Part shown: piece by piece, positions 1 through 7,627 of the stretch
Layout of the letters: each line of letters begins with the position of its first letter
Numbering within the stretch: position 1 is the stretch's first letter
Assembly (NCBI RefSeq): GCF_000974485.1
Contig: NZ_BBOM01000007.1
Span: 248,001-312,000 of the forward strand
Origin: Streptomyces sp. NBRC 109706
GTDB taxonomy: Bacteria > Actinomycetota > Actinomycetes > Streptomycetales > Streptomycetaceae
Length of the DNA stretch: 64,000 bases
Direction: 5' to 3'
The notes under the pieces: generated by a model
The model's database searches: none
Seen by the model: the letters and a program-made list of their open reading frames with translations, nothing else
Told to the model about the DNA's origin: nothing
Program-made: the position numbers and the translations under genes

Positions 1-798
1 GTAGTCCTCGAAGCGGACGGGATCGCGGCCCAGGATCCGCCGCACCCCGTCGGCCGGGTCGGCGAGATGGCCGGCGCGCATCACGTCGAAGATGCTGCCG
101 ACCTCGGCCACCGCCTCCTCCGACAGCCCGTCCGCCAGCTGTTCCGCCGCGTAGTCCGCCGGCGAAAGCTCCTCGAAACGGATCTTCCGCCCGGCCGCCT
201 CGGCCATGACGGCCACCGCCTCGGCGAAGGTGAGGGCCCGGGGCCCCGAGATGTCGTACGCCCGGCCGTGGTGACCGTCCGAGGTCAGCAGCGCGGCGGC
301 GACGTCGGCCACGTCCCGGACGTCGACAAAGGGCTCGGGCACCCCGCCGGTCGGCAGGGCCAGCCGGCCGGCCCGCAACGGGGCGTGCCACAGGTCCTCG
401 TCGAAGTTCTGGTCGAAGTTGTTGGCACGGATGATCGTCCACTCAACGCCCGAGCCGCGCACCGCCCGCTCCCCAGCCGCGACGCTCGGGAACAGTTCGG
501 GGTCGTAGCGGTCCATGCCGCGTCCGGAGAGCGCGACAAGGCGGCGCACCCCGGCCTCGACGGCCAGTTCGACGAAGACCTCCGCCAGCGCGGGGTCGGC
601 CGGCGGCACCAGATAGACGGCCTTCGCGCCCCTCACCACGGCCGGCCAGCTGTCCCGGTCGTCCCAGTCGAAGCGCACCTCGCCGGAACGGGAGGCCGCC
701 CGGACCCGGTGGCCCGCCGCGCGCAGCGTGGGCACCAGCCGCCGCCCAGTCTTGCCGGTCGCCGCCAGTACCAGGATGTCCTTGCTGTTCGTTGTCAT
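1..798 (-). CDS. NmrA-like NAD(P)-binding oxidoreductase, C-terminus beyond the window
   Basis: The frame opens at an ATG at 798 and stays open to base 1, giving 266 codons with no stop, so the C-terminus lies outside the window. Near the N-terminus (about residues 8-18) is LVLAATGKTGRR, a variant of the GxxGxxG dinucleotide-binding loop of atypical short-chain dehydrogenases. The rest reads like the NmrA / NAD(P)H-quinone-oxidoreductase-2 type: a VRRLVALSGRG strand, a WTIIRANNF segment and a VDVRDVADV segment. The usual Tyr-x-x-x-Lys catalytic pair of classical SDRs is not evident, as is common for NmrA-like redox sensors. It is divergent from an AraC-family gene 89 bp away, which may regulate it. 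The substrate is unknown. Confidence 0.85.
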   Translation of the reverse strand, partial: MTTNSKDILVLAATGKTGRRLVPTLRAAGHRVRAASRSGEVRFDWDDRDSWPAVVRGAKAVYLVPPADPALAEVFVELAVEAGVRRLVALSGRGMDRYDPELFPSVAAGERAVRGSGVEWTIIRANNFDQNFDEDLWHAPLRAGRLALPTGGVPEPFVDVRDVADVAAALLTSDGHHGRAYDISGPRALTFAEAVAVMAEAAGRKIRFEELSPADYAAEQLADGLSEEAVAEVGSIFDVMRAGHLADPADGVRRILGRDPVRFEDY

Positions 799-887
799 GG
801 CACCGAGTCAACTGCCCGGAGACCGCCGACGACATGGACGACCGTACGCGGAACATGTCCGATCGTCCGACGGTTAACGTGAGCACC

Positions 888-1757
888 ATGCACGCCTACG
901 ACGATCTGCTCCGCGGCGTCCGCACGGATGTCGTCGCCTTCCGCCGCGTGGAGCTGTCACCCCCGTGGACGCTGCGCCCGGACGGGGCGGCGCCCCTGAC
1001 GCTGTACGCGCCGCTGCGCGGCGAGAGCTGGATCTCCGTGGAGGGCGAGGCGCCGCGCCGGCTCGGCGGCAACGACGTCGCCATCGTGCGCGGCCAGGGG
1101 CCGGTGCTGCTGACCGACCGCCCCGGGCGCCCGGAAGACGGTGCGCCGGCCGACGGCACGGTGCTGCTGGTCGGCGGCTACCGGGTGTGGGGCCGGGTGG
1201 CGCGTCGGCTGCTGGCGGCGCTGCCGCCGCTGCTCGTGGTGCCGGACGAGGGCGACGACGAATGCGGGCCGCTCATGGAGCTGTTGGGCGCGCAGGTCTC
1301 GGACTCCCCACCAGGGCAGCAGGTGGTGCTCGACCGGCTGCTGGACTGGCTGTTGGTCTGCACCCTGCGCGGCTGGTTCGACCAGCCGGAGGCCGTCTCC
1401 GGCGGTCTGCTGCGGGCCCTCGGCGACGAGACGGTGGGCCCCGCGCTGCGCGCCATGCACGCCGCGCCCGAACGGCCCTGGACGCTGGCCGCGCTGGCCG
1501 GCGAGGCGGGCGTGTCCCGCTCCACGCTGGCCGGACGCTTCAGCCGGCTGGTCGGCGAGCCGCCGCTGGCCTATCTCACCGACTGGCGGATGTCGCTGGC
1601 CGCCGAGCTGCTGACCGACACCGAGGCGACCGTCGCCGCCGTGGCCCGCCGGGTCGGCTATGCCGACGCGTTCGGGTTCAGCACCGCGTTCAAGCGGTTC
1701 CACGGGGTCAGCCCCAGCGGCTACCGGGAGCGCGCCGAGGCGCCCGCGCCCGCCTGA
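888..1757 (+). CDS. AraC-family transcriptional regulator with cupin N-terminal domain
   Basis: A DNA-binding regulator of about 289 residues. The N-terminal 150 residues look like the Cupin_6 (AraC_binding_2) domain (YAPLRGESWISVEGEAP, GGNDVAIVRGQGPVLLTD). The C-terminal 100 residues carry the two AraC helix-turn-helix units: LAALAGEAGVSRSTLAGRF and VAAVARRVGYADAFGFSTAFKR, ending GVSPSGYR. I chose the ATG at 888. A GTG at 879 and an ATG at 855 are in frame upstream but would put the start close to the divergent gene. Members of this subgroup often regulate an adjacent oxidoreductase, so the neighbouring NmrA-like gene is the obvious candidate target (inference). Confidence 0.85.
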   Translation: MHAYDDLLRGVRTDVVAFRRVELSPPWTLRPDGAAPLTLYAPLRGESWISVEGEAPRRLGGNDVAIVRGQGPVLLTDRPGRPEDGAPADGTVLLVGGYRVWGRVARRLLAALPPLLVVPDEGDDECGPLMELLGAQVSDSPPGQQVVLDRLLDWLLVCTLRGWFDQPEAVSGGLLRALGDETVGPALRAMHAAPERPWTLAALAGEAGVSRSTLAGRFSRLVGEPPLAYLTDWRMSLAAELLTDTEATVAAVARRVGYADAFGFSTAFKRFHGVSPSGYRERAEAPAPA

Positions 1758-1769
1758 CCGGGCGCGGGC
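1742..1769. terminator. bidirectional hairpin between convergent genes
   Basis: A perfect 11-bp inverted repeat (GCCCGCGCCCG / CGGGCGCGGGC) with a 6-nt loop. It overlaps the stop of the AraC gene and abuts the stop of hisF (1770-1772). There is no T-tract, as is common in streptomycetes. It probably separates the two convergent transcripts. Confidence 0.6.
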
Positions 1770-2540
1770 TCACCGGACGGGGTGCCCCGCCTCCCGCAGC
1801 GTCTCCTTGACCTGGCCGATCCGCAGATCCCCGAAGTGGAAGACGGACGCCGCCAACACCGCGTCCGCGCCCGCCTCGATCGCCGGCGCGAAGTCCGCCA
1901 GCCGGCCGGCGCCGCCGGAGGCGATCACCGGGACGGCGACCCGCGCCCGCACAGCGGCCGTCAGCTCGGTGTCATAGCCGTCCTTGGTGCCGTCGGCGTC
2001 CATGGAGTTGAGCAGGATCTCGCCGGCGCCCAACTCGGCCGCCCGGTGCGCCCACTCGACCGCGTCGATCCCGGTGCCGCGCCGGCCGCCGTGCGTGGTG
2101 ACCTCGAAGCCGGACTCCGTCTCCGTGCCGGGCCGCACCCGGCGCGCGTCGACGGAGAGCACCAGCACCTGTCGGCCGAAACGCTCGGCGATCTCCCTGA
2201 TCAGCTCCGGACGGGCCACCGCCGCCGTGTTGACGCCGACCTTGTCGGCGCCGGCCCGCAGCAGCCGGTCCACATCCTCCGTGGTGCGCACGCCGCCGCC
2301 CACCGTGAGCGGGATGAAGACCTGCTCGGCGGTGCGGCGCACCACGTCGTAGGTGGTCTCCCGATCGCCGGACGAGGCGGTGATGTCCAGGAACGTCAAC
2401 TCGTCGGCGCCCTCGGCGTCATAGACCCTGGCCATCTCCACCGGATCGCCGGCGTCCCGCAGATTCTCGAAGTTGACGCCCTTGACCACCCGGCCGGCAT
2501 CCACGTCCAGACAGGGAATGACCCTGACCGCCACGCTCAT
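1770..2540 (-). CDS. hisF: imidazole glycerol phosphate synthase, cyclase subunit HisF
   Basis: The cyclase half of IGP synthase. With ammonia from HisH it converts PRFAR to imidazole glycerol phosphate and AICAR, the step that joins histidine and purine synthesis. The 256-residue (beta-alpha)8 barrel has the catalytic aspartates at D12 (VIPCLDVDAG) and D131 (LVLSVDARR), corresponding to D11 and D130 of the Thermotoga enzyme, plus the phosphate-binding LTVGGGVRT and VIASGGAG loops. The ATG at 2540 was chosen over one three codons upstream because GGGAGGT precedes it at normal distance. It lies one base after the ridA stop and is the last gene of the his operon. It converges with the AraC gene. 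Confidence 0.96.
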   Translation of the reverse strand: MSVAVRVIPCLDVDAGRVVKGVNFENLRDAGDPVEMARVYDAEGADELTFLDITASSGDRETTYDVVRRTAEQVFIPLTVGGGVRTTEDVDRLLRAGADKVGVNTAAVARPELIREIAERFGRQVLVLSVDARRVRPGTETESGFEVTTHGGRRGTGIDAVEWAHRAAELGAGEILLNSMDADGTKDGYDTELTAAVRARVAVPVIASGGAGRLADFAPAIEAGADAVLAASVFHFGDLRIGQVKETLREAGHPVR

Positions 2541-2541
2541 C

Positions 2542-2949
2542 TCACGCACCTCCCGCGTGTGTCGCTCCGGCGTACGCCTCCAACTCGACCTGCACCAGCA
2601 CCCGGGAGTCGGGGAAGCCGACCACCAGCACCGTGCTGACCGGGCGGATCTCCCCGAAGAACTCCCGATGGGCCCGCGCCACGTCCTCGCCGTCGCGGGC
2701 GTGCGCGAGATAGAGGCGGGTGCGCACCACGGCGCCCGCGTCGAGCCCGAAGGGCTCCAGCGCGGCCACCGCGTCCGTCAGCGCCGACCTGGTCTGCTCG
2801 TAGGGATCGCCCAGCGCCGAGGCGCCGGCCGCCGGTGGCAGCGTGCCGCCGACCAGCACCAGCTCGCCGGCGGCGACCGCCCGCGCACTGCCCAGCGTGC
2901 GCTCCCACTCCCCGGCGACGCCCTCGCGCCCCGGCTCGCCGCCGGTCAT
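2542..2949 (-). CDS. RidA/YjgF family protein within the his operon
   Basis: A 135-residue protein of the RidA (YjgF/YER057c/UK114) family, small trimeric proteins that hydrolyse reactive enamine/imine intermediates released by PLP enzymes. Recognisable segments are GELVLVGGTLP, YEQTRSALTDAVAALEPFGLDAGAVVRTRLY, and the C-terminal PVSTVLVVGF..VLVQVELEAYA core. The canonical C-terminal IEIEAIA-type strand is present as VQVELEAYA; I could not confirm the substrate Arg of archetypal RidA, so a diverged Rid subgroup is possible. The start overlaps priA by ATGA (2946-2949) and the stop is one base from hisF, so it is translationally coupled in the operon. Its role in histidine synthesis is unproven. 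Confidence 0.85.
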   Translation of the reverse strand: MTGGEPGREGVAGEWERTLGSARAVAAGELVLVGGTLPPAAGASALGDPYEQTRSALTDAVAALEPFGLDAGAVVRTRLYLAHARDGEDVARAHREFFGEIRPVSTVLVVGFPDSRVLVQVELEAYAGATHAGGA

Positions 2950-3698
2950 GCCGAGGCCACCGTCTCCAGCGCCTCCTCCAGGGTGAACGCCCCCGCGTAG
3001 AGCGCCTTTCCGACGATGGCGCCCTCCACCCCCTGCGGGACCAGGGCGGCGATCGCCGTCAGATCGTGCAGCGAGGAGACCCCGCCGGAGGCCACCACGG
3101 GCCGGTCGGTGGCGGCGCAGACATCGCGCAGCAGCTCCAGGTTGGGGCCCTGGAGGGTGCCGTCCTTGTTGATGTCGGTGACCACATAGCGGGCGCAGCC
3201 CTCGGAGTCGAGCCGGGCCAGCGTCTCGTAGAGATCGCCGCCGTCCCGCGTCCAGCCCCGGCCGCGCAGCGTGGTGCCCCGCACATCGAGGCCGACGGCG
3301 ATCCGGTCGCCGTGCTCGGCGATGGCCTTGGCGACCCACTCGGGGGTCTCCAGCGCGGCGGTGCCGAGATTGACCCGGGTGCAGCCGGTGGCCAGGGCGG
3401 CGGCCAGCGTGTCGTCGTCGCGGATGCCGCCGGACAGCTCCACCTTGAGGTTCATCGCGGCGGCCACCTCGGCGATCCGGGCGCGGTTGTCGCCGGTGCC
3501 GAAGGCCGCGTCCAGATCGACCAGATGCAGCCATTCGGCGCCCGCCCGCTGCCAGGCCAGCGCGGCGGCCAGCGGATCGCCGTAGGACGTCTCGCTGCCC
3601 GACTCGCCATGGACCAGCCGGACCGCCTGGCCGTCTCGGACATCGACGGCCGGCAGCAGTTCGAGAGTGCGGCGCGGGGACGGAGTTGCGGAGGTCAC
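2946..3698 (-). CDS. priA: PriA, bifunctional HisA/TrpF isomerase
   Basis: A 250-residue barrel protein. In actinobacteria PriA catalyses both the ProFAR isomerase reaction of histidine synthesis (HisA) and phosphoribosylanthranilate isomerisation in tryptophan synthesis (TrpF), because most lack a separate trpF. Catalytic aspartates are D19 (LPAVDVRDGQ) and D138 (VGLDVRG), equivalent to D11 and D130 of Streptomyces coelicolor PriA. VELSGGIRDD and VVASGGVSS are phosphate-binding loops, and TDINKDGT (D175) is typical of the family. It starts at a GTG overlapping the hisH stop (GTGA, 3695-3698) and ends overlapping the ridA start. Dual function is inferred from lineage and sequence, not shown. 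Confidence 0.95.
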   Translation of the reverse strand: MTSATPSPRRTLELLPAVDVRDGQAVRLVHGESGSETSYGDPLAAALAWQRAGAEWLHLVDLDAAFGTGDNRARIAEVAAAMNLKVELSGGIRDDDTLAAALATGCTRVNLGTAALETPEWVAKAIAEHGDRIAVGLDVRGTTLRGRGWTRDGGDLYETLARLDSEGCARYVVTDINKDGTLQGPNLELLRDVCAATDRPVVASGGVSSLHDLTAIAALVPQGVEGAIVGKALYAGAFTLEEALETVASA

Positions 3699-4339
3699 AG
3701 GCTCTCAATCCAGTTGGTGAGGAGGCGGGCGCCGGCGTCGCCGGACTTCTCCGGGTGGAACTGCGTGGCCCAGAGCGGGCCGTTCTCCACGGCGGCGACA
3801 AAGGGCTGACCATGCGTCGCCCAGCTGACCAGCGGCGGCGCGATGGCCTCGCTCGCCGAGGGCGGCAGCTCCCAGTCGTGGACGGCGTAGGAGTGCACGA
3901 AGTAGTAGCGCTCCTCGGGCGACAGGCCGGCGAAGAGCGCCGAACCCTCGGCGACGTCCACCGTGTTCCACCCCATGTGCGGGACGACCTCGGCCTTGAG
4001 CGGGCCGACCGTGCCGGGCCACTCGTCGAGCCCTTCGGACCGCACGCCGTGTTCGATGCCCTGGGCGAAAAGGATCTGCATCCCGACGCAGATGCCCAAC
4101 ACCGGGCGCCCGCCGGCGAGTCGGCGCTCGACCGCCCAGTCGCCCCTGGCCTCGCGCAGCCCCGCCATGCAGGCGGCGAACGCGCCGACCCCGGGGACCA
4201 GCAGGCCGTCGGCGTCCAGTGCGGCGTCCAGGTCGCGGGTGATCTCCACCTCGGCGCCGGCCCTGGCCACCGCGCGCTCGGCGGAGCGGACGTTGCCGAA
4301 GCCGTAGTCGAAGACCACCACGGACTTGCGTGGTGCCAT
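3695..4339 (-). CDS. hisH: imidazole glycerol phosphate synthase, glutamine amidotransferase subunit HisH
   Basis: A class I glutamine amidotransferase of 214 residues that supplies ammonia to HisF. The triad is visible: Cys84 in GICVGMQ, and His195 and Glu197 in QFHPEKSGD near the C-terminus. The N-terminus VVVFDYGFGNVRSAERA is typical of actinobacterial HisH. I chose the ATG at 4339, because the GGAGG of the preceding gene's end lies about 10 nt upstream. A GTG at 4348 that overlaps the preceding stop (GTGA) would sit directly against that Shine-Dalgarno site. It overlaps priA by 4 bp. Confidence 0.96.
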   Translation of the reverse strand: MAPRKSVVVFDYGFGNVRSAERAVARAGAEVEITRDLDAALDADGLLVPGVGAFAACMAGLREARGDWAVERRLAGGRPVLGICVGMQILFAQGIEHGVRSEGLDEWPGTVGPLKAEVVPHMGWNTVDVAEGSALFAGLSPEERYYFVHSYAVHDWELPPSASEAIAPPLVSWATHGQPFVAAVENGPLWATQFHPEKSGDAGARLLTNWIESL

Positions 4340-4344
4340 GCCGC

Positions 4345-4503
4345 TCACACCTCCAGCCGCAGCACGCCGGCGACCAGGCAGAGCGCGCTGGCGACGGCCA
4401 GCAGCACGATGACGCCCCGGGGCAGGCCCTGCTTGGCGAACGAGTAGACGCCGGTGCCGAGGAAGAGCCCGGCGGCGATCAACAGCGTGGACGTCGTGTT
4501 CAC
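4345..4503 (-). CDS. 52-aa membrane protein inside the his operon
   Basis: A very short gene of 52 codons between hisB and hisH. It starts at a GTG that overlaps the hisB stop (GTGA, 4500-4503) and ends just before hisH. The product is two hydrophobic helices (about residues 6-23 and 31-48) joined by a short basic hairpin (FAKQGLPRG), ending RLEV. It has no known motif. The exact 4-bp coupling on the upstream side argues that it is translated. The function is unknown. A small inner-membrane protein made at a fixed ratio with histidine enzymes is unusual, and I know of no biochemical role for it. Confidence 0.8.
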   Translation of the reverse strand: MNTTSTLLIAAGLFLGTGVYSFAKQGLPRGVIVLLAVASALCLVAGVLRLEV

Positions 4504-5090
4504 AGGGCGCCCTTGGTGGACGGGATGCCGGTCTGCCGGGGGTCTATCTCGCTGGCGTAGCGCAGCGCCCTGGCCAGCGCCTTGAACTGGCACTCCACGA
4601 TGTGGTGCGCGTTGCGCCCGTAGGGCACCTCGACATGCAGCGCGACCTGCGCCTGGGCGACGAAGGACTCCAGGATGTGCCGGGTCATCGTGGTGTCGTA
4701 GGCGCCGATCATGGGCGCCATGCCCGCCGGCTCCTGGTGCACCAGATAGGGCCGACCCGAGAGGTCGACCGTGACCCGGGCCAGGGACTCGTCCAGCGGC
4801 ACCGAGGCGTTGGCGAAGCGGACGATGCCGCGCTTGTCGCCGAGCGCCTGCCGGAACGCGGCGCCCAGCGCCAGCGCGCTGTCCTCGATGGTGTGGTGGC
4901 TGTCGATGTGCAGATCGCCCTCGGTCTTGACGGCCAGATCGAACAGACCGTGCCGGCCGAGCTGGTCCAGCATGTGGTCGAAGAACCCGACCCCGGTGGA
5001 CACGTCGACCCGGCCGGTGCCGTCCAGATCGATCTCGACGGTGACCGAGGTCTCCTTGGTGGTGCGTTCCACCCGACCCACGCGGCTCAT
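4500..5090 (-). CDS. hisB: imidazoleglycerol-phosphate dehydratase HisB
   Basis: Dehydrates imidazole glycerol phosphate to imidazole acetol phosphate. It is a 196-residue monofunctional form, without the phosphatase domain fused in E. coli HisB. The manganese-binding histidine clusters are present: FFDHMLDQLGRH at about 36-47, HIDSHHTIED at about 61-70, and RNAHHIVECQFKA in the C-terminal half. The ATG at 5090 overlaps the hisC stop by ATGA (5087-5090). The open frame continues upstream of this ATG but lies inside hisC. The downstream neighbour, the 52-aa membrane protein, overlaps by GTGA. Confidence 0.97.
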   Translation of the reverse strand: MSRVGRVERTTKETSVTVEIDLDGTGRVDVSTGVGFFDHMLDQLGRHGLFDLAVKTEGDLHIDSHHTIEDSALALGAAFRQALGDKRGIVRFANASVPLDESLARVTVDLSGRPYLVHQEPAGMAPMIGAYDTTMTRHILESFVAQAQVALHVEVPYGRNAHHIVECQFKALARALRYASEIDPRQTGIPSTKGAL

Positions 5091-6202
5091 TCGTTGATCT
5101 CCTTCGTGACTGCGCGTACCGCGTCGAGGAACGCGTCGTTCTCCGCCCTGGTGCCCGTGGTGACCCGCAACCGGCCCGGCACGCCGTTGTCCCGGACGAG
5201 CACCCCGTGGTCGAGCAGCCGACCCCACACGGCGTGGGCGTCGGCGAACCGGCCGAACTGGACGAAGTTGGCGTCCGAGGCGGTGACCTCGACGCCGAGC
5301 GCCGTCAGCTCGGTGACCATCCGATCCCGCTCGGCCTTCAGCTCCTCGACATAGCCGAGCAGGGTGTCGGCGAACTCCAGCGCCGCGAGGGCGGTGGCCT
5401 GGGTGACCGCCGACAGGTGGTAGGGCAGCCGCACCAGCTGCACGGCGTCGACGACGGCCCGGTCGGCCGCGAGATAGCCGAGCCGAAGCCCGGCCGCGCC
5501 GAACGCCTTGGACATGGTGCGGGTGAACACCAGGTTAGGCCGTCCCTCGATCAACGGCAGCGTCGAGGGGCGGTGACTGAACTCGGCGTATGCCTCGTCG
5601 ACCACCACCAGCGCGCCACGGCCCCCCTTGGCCCGCTGCGCCGCGTCGTACAGCGCCAGGATGCTCTCCGCCGCGAGGGCGGTGCCCGTCGGGTTGTTGG
5701 GCGAGCAGAGGAACACCACATCGGGCCGGTGCTCGTCGATGACGGTGACGGCCGCCTCGGTGTCGATGTCGAACTCCGGCGTGCGCGGCCCGGAGATCCA
5801 GCCGGTGCCCGTGCCCCGGGCGATCAGCGCGTGCATGGAGTACGAGGGATCGAAGCCGAGCGCGGTGCGGCCCGGGCCGCCGAAGGTCTGGAGCAGCTGC
5901 TGCAGCACCTCGTTGGAGCCGTTGGCCGCCCACACCTGGGTGGGCTCCAGGGCGTGCCCGGTGGTGCGGGTGAGATACCCGGCCAGCTGGGTGCGCAGGC
6001 CCACCGCGTCCCGGTCGGGATAGCGGTTGAGGGTGCGCGCGGCCTCGGCGACCCGCTCGGCGATGCGCTGGACCAGCGCCTCGGGCAGCGGATGCGGGTT
6101 CTCGTTGGTGTTCAGCCGGACGGGCACCTCCAGCTGGGGGGCGCCGTAGGGGGTCTTGCCGCGCAGTTCGTCCCTGATGGGAAGTTCGTCGATGCGGGTC
6201 AC
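5087..6202 (-). CDS. hisC: histidinol-phosphate aminotransferase HisC
   Basis: A PLP-dependent fold-type I aminotransferase of 371 residues that converts imidazole acetol phosphate to histidinol phosphate. Lys232 in TRTMSKAFGAAGLRLGY is the Schiff-base lysine. CSPNNPTGT and VVVDEAYAEF are the usual cofactor-contact segments, and LNTNENPHPLP near residue 30 is typical of HisC. I chose the GTG at 6202 because it overlaps the hisD stop by GTGA, as elsewhere in this operon. An ATG seven codons upstream (6223) would lie inside hisD. It overlaps hisB downstream. Confidence 0.95.
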   Translation of the reverse strand: MTRIDELPIRDELRGKTPYGAPQLEVPVRLNTNENPHPLPEALVQRIAERVAEAARTLNRYPDRDAVGLRTQLAGYLTRTTGHALEPTQVWAANGSNEVLQQLLQTFGGPGRTALGFDPSYSMHALIARGTGTGWISGPRTPEFDIDTEAAVTVIDEHRPDVVFLCSPNNPTGTALAAESILALYDAAQRAKGGRGALVVVDEAYAEFSHRPSTLPLIEGRPNLVFTRTMSKAFGAAGLRLGYLAADRAVVDAVQLVRLPYHLSAVTQATALAALEFADTLLGYVEELKAERDRMVTELTALGVEVTASDANFVQFGRFADAHAVWGRLLDHGVLVRDNGVPGRLRVTTGTRAENDAFLDAVRAVTKEINE

Positions 6203-7536
6203 TTGGTGTCCGGGACCTTCCATGCGAAACGTGCCTTGACCGCCGAGCCGTGGGCCGGCAGATCCTCCGCCTCGGCCAGGGTCACCACCTGCGGGGCGAC
6301 CTCGGCCAGGGCCGCGCGGTCGTACTCCACCACATGGACGCCGCGCAGGAAGGACTGCACCGACAGGCCGGAGGAGTGGCAGGCGCAGCCGCCGGTGGGC
6401 AGCACATGGTTGGAGCCGGCGCAGTAGTCGCCCAGGGAGACGGGGGCGTGCGGTCCGACGAAGACGGCCCCGGCGTTCCGCACCCGGGCGGCGACCTCGG
6501 CGGCGCGCTCCGTCTGCACCTCAAGGTGCTCGGCGGCGTACTCGTCGACCACCGCCAGGCCCTGCTCCAGATCGGCGACCAGCACCGTGTAGGACTGGCG
6601 CCCGGTGAGCGCCTCGGTGATCCGCTGGTGGTGCTTGGCGGCGGCGACCTGGGTGCGCAGCTCGGCGTCCACCGCGTCGGCCAGCGCGACCGAGGGGGTG
6701 ACCAGGACGGCGGCGGCCAGCTCGTCGTGCTCGGCCTGGCTGATCAGGTCGGCGGCGACCAGGGCCGGATCGGCCGTGTCGTCGGCCAGCACGGCGATCT
6801 CGGTGGGGCCGGCCTCGGCGTCGATGCCGATGATGCCCTTGAGCAGGCGCTTGGCGGCGGCCACATAGATGTTGCCCGGGCCGGTGACCAGCTTGACCGG
6901 GCGGCACTCCTCGGTGCCGTGGGCGAACATCGCGATCGCCTGGGCGCCGCCGGCCGCGTGCACCTCGTCGACGCCGAGCAGCGCGCAGGCGGCGAGGATC
7001 GTGGGGTGCGGCAGCCCGTCGCTCCACTCCTGGCCCGGGGTGCGCTGCGGCGGGGAGCTGACGGCCAGCGACTCGACGCCGGCCTCCTGGGCCGGCACCA
7101 CGTTCATCACGACGGACGACGGATAGACCGCCTGGCCGCCGGGGACATAGAGGCCGACGCGTTGGACGGGCAGCCAGCGCTCCGTGACCGTGCCGCCGGG
7201 CACCACGCGCACCGTGTGGTCCTCGCGGCGCTGGGCGCGGTGGACCAGACGGGCCCTGCGGATGGACTCCTCAAGCGCCGAGCGCACCGCGGGATCCAGC
7301 TCGGCCAGGGCCCGCTCCAGGGCCTCGGCCGGCACCCGGGTGCGTTCCAGGCGAACGCCCTCGAACCGCTGCGCGTAGTCGATCAGTGCCGCCGTGCCGC
7401 GATGATGCACGTCTTCGCAGATGGGCCGCACCTTCTCCAGGGCGGCCTCGACGTCCAACTCGGCGCGGGGCAACAGGGCGCGGTCGACGGCCTCGGCGGA
7501 GGAGGCGGCGGCGCGCAGATCGATTCGGTTCAGCAC
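6199..7536 (-). CDS. hisD: histidinol dehydrogenase HisD
   Basis: Oxidises L-histidinol to histidine in two NAD-dependent steps, the last of the pathway. At 445 residues it is full length. Characteristic segments are VGLYVPGGQAVYPSSVVMN, GPGNIYVAAAKRLL, GPTEIAVLADDTADP, the zinc-site SQAEHDELAAAVLVT, and AEHLEVQTE with GDYCAGSNHVLPTGG near the C-terminus. It begins at a GTG (7534-7536) with no clear Shine-Dalgarno site. It is the first gene of the seven-gene his operon plus the small membrane gene, and is divergent from the LON-domain gene 91 bp away. A GACACT hexamer six bases upstream of the start could be a weak -10 box. Confidence 0.97.
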   Translation of the reverse strand: MLNRIDLRAAASSAEAVDRALLPRAELDVEAALEKVRPICEDVHHRGTAALIDYAQRFEGVRLERTRVPAEALERALAELDPAVRSALEESIRRARLVHRAQRREDHTVRVVPGGTVTERWLPVQRVGLYVPGGQAVYPSSVVMNVVPAQEAGVESLAVSSPPQRTPGQEWSDGLPHPTILAACALLGVDEVHAAGGAQAIAMFAHGTEECRPVKLVTGPGNIYVAAAKRLLKGIIGIDAEAGPTEIAVLADDTADPALVAADLISQAEHDELAAAVLVTPSVALADAVDAELRTQVAAAKHHQRITEALTGRQSYTVLVADLEQGLAVVDEYAAEHLEVQTERAAEVAARVRNAGAVFVGPHAPVSLGDYCAGSNHVLPTGGCACHSSGLSVQSFLRGVHVVEYDRAALAEVAPQVVTLAEAEDLPAHGSAVKARFAWKVPDTK

Positions 7537-7613
7537 GGGGTCAGTGTCGCAGACGGGTCCGACAGGCCAGGGACGCGTTTCACCATGCGGTCCCGAGGGG
7601 GCTTACCAGCCGA

Positions 7614-7619
7614 TAGGCT
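7614..7619 (+). promoter_or_regulatory. -10 box (TAGGCT) of a leaderless promoter
   Basis: TAGGCT ends 8 bases before the GTG start at 7628, and no Shine-Dalgarno site precedes that GTG. A TANNNT box this close implies that transcription starts at or within a base or two of the start codon. No convincing -35 box is seen. Inferred from spacing only. Confidence 0.5.
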
Positions 7620-7627
7620 GGCCGGTC

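Noticed and set aside
2542..3813. A 423-residue frame joining out-of-frame priA sequence to RidA
   Set aside because: Only the last 135 residues match RidA, and the start overlapping priA by ATGA is the natural boundary.
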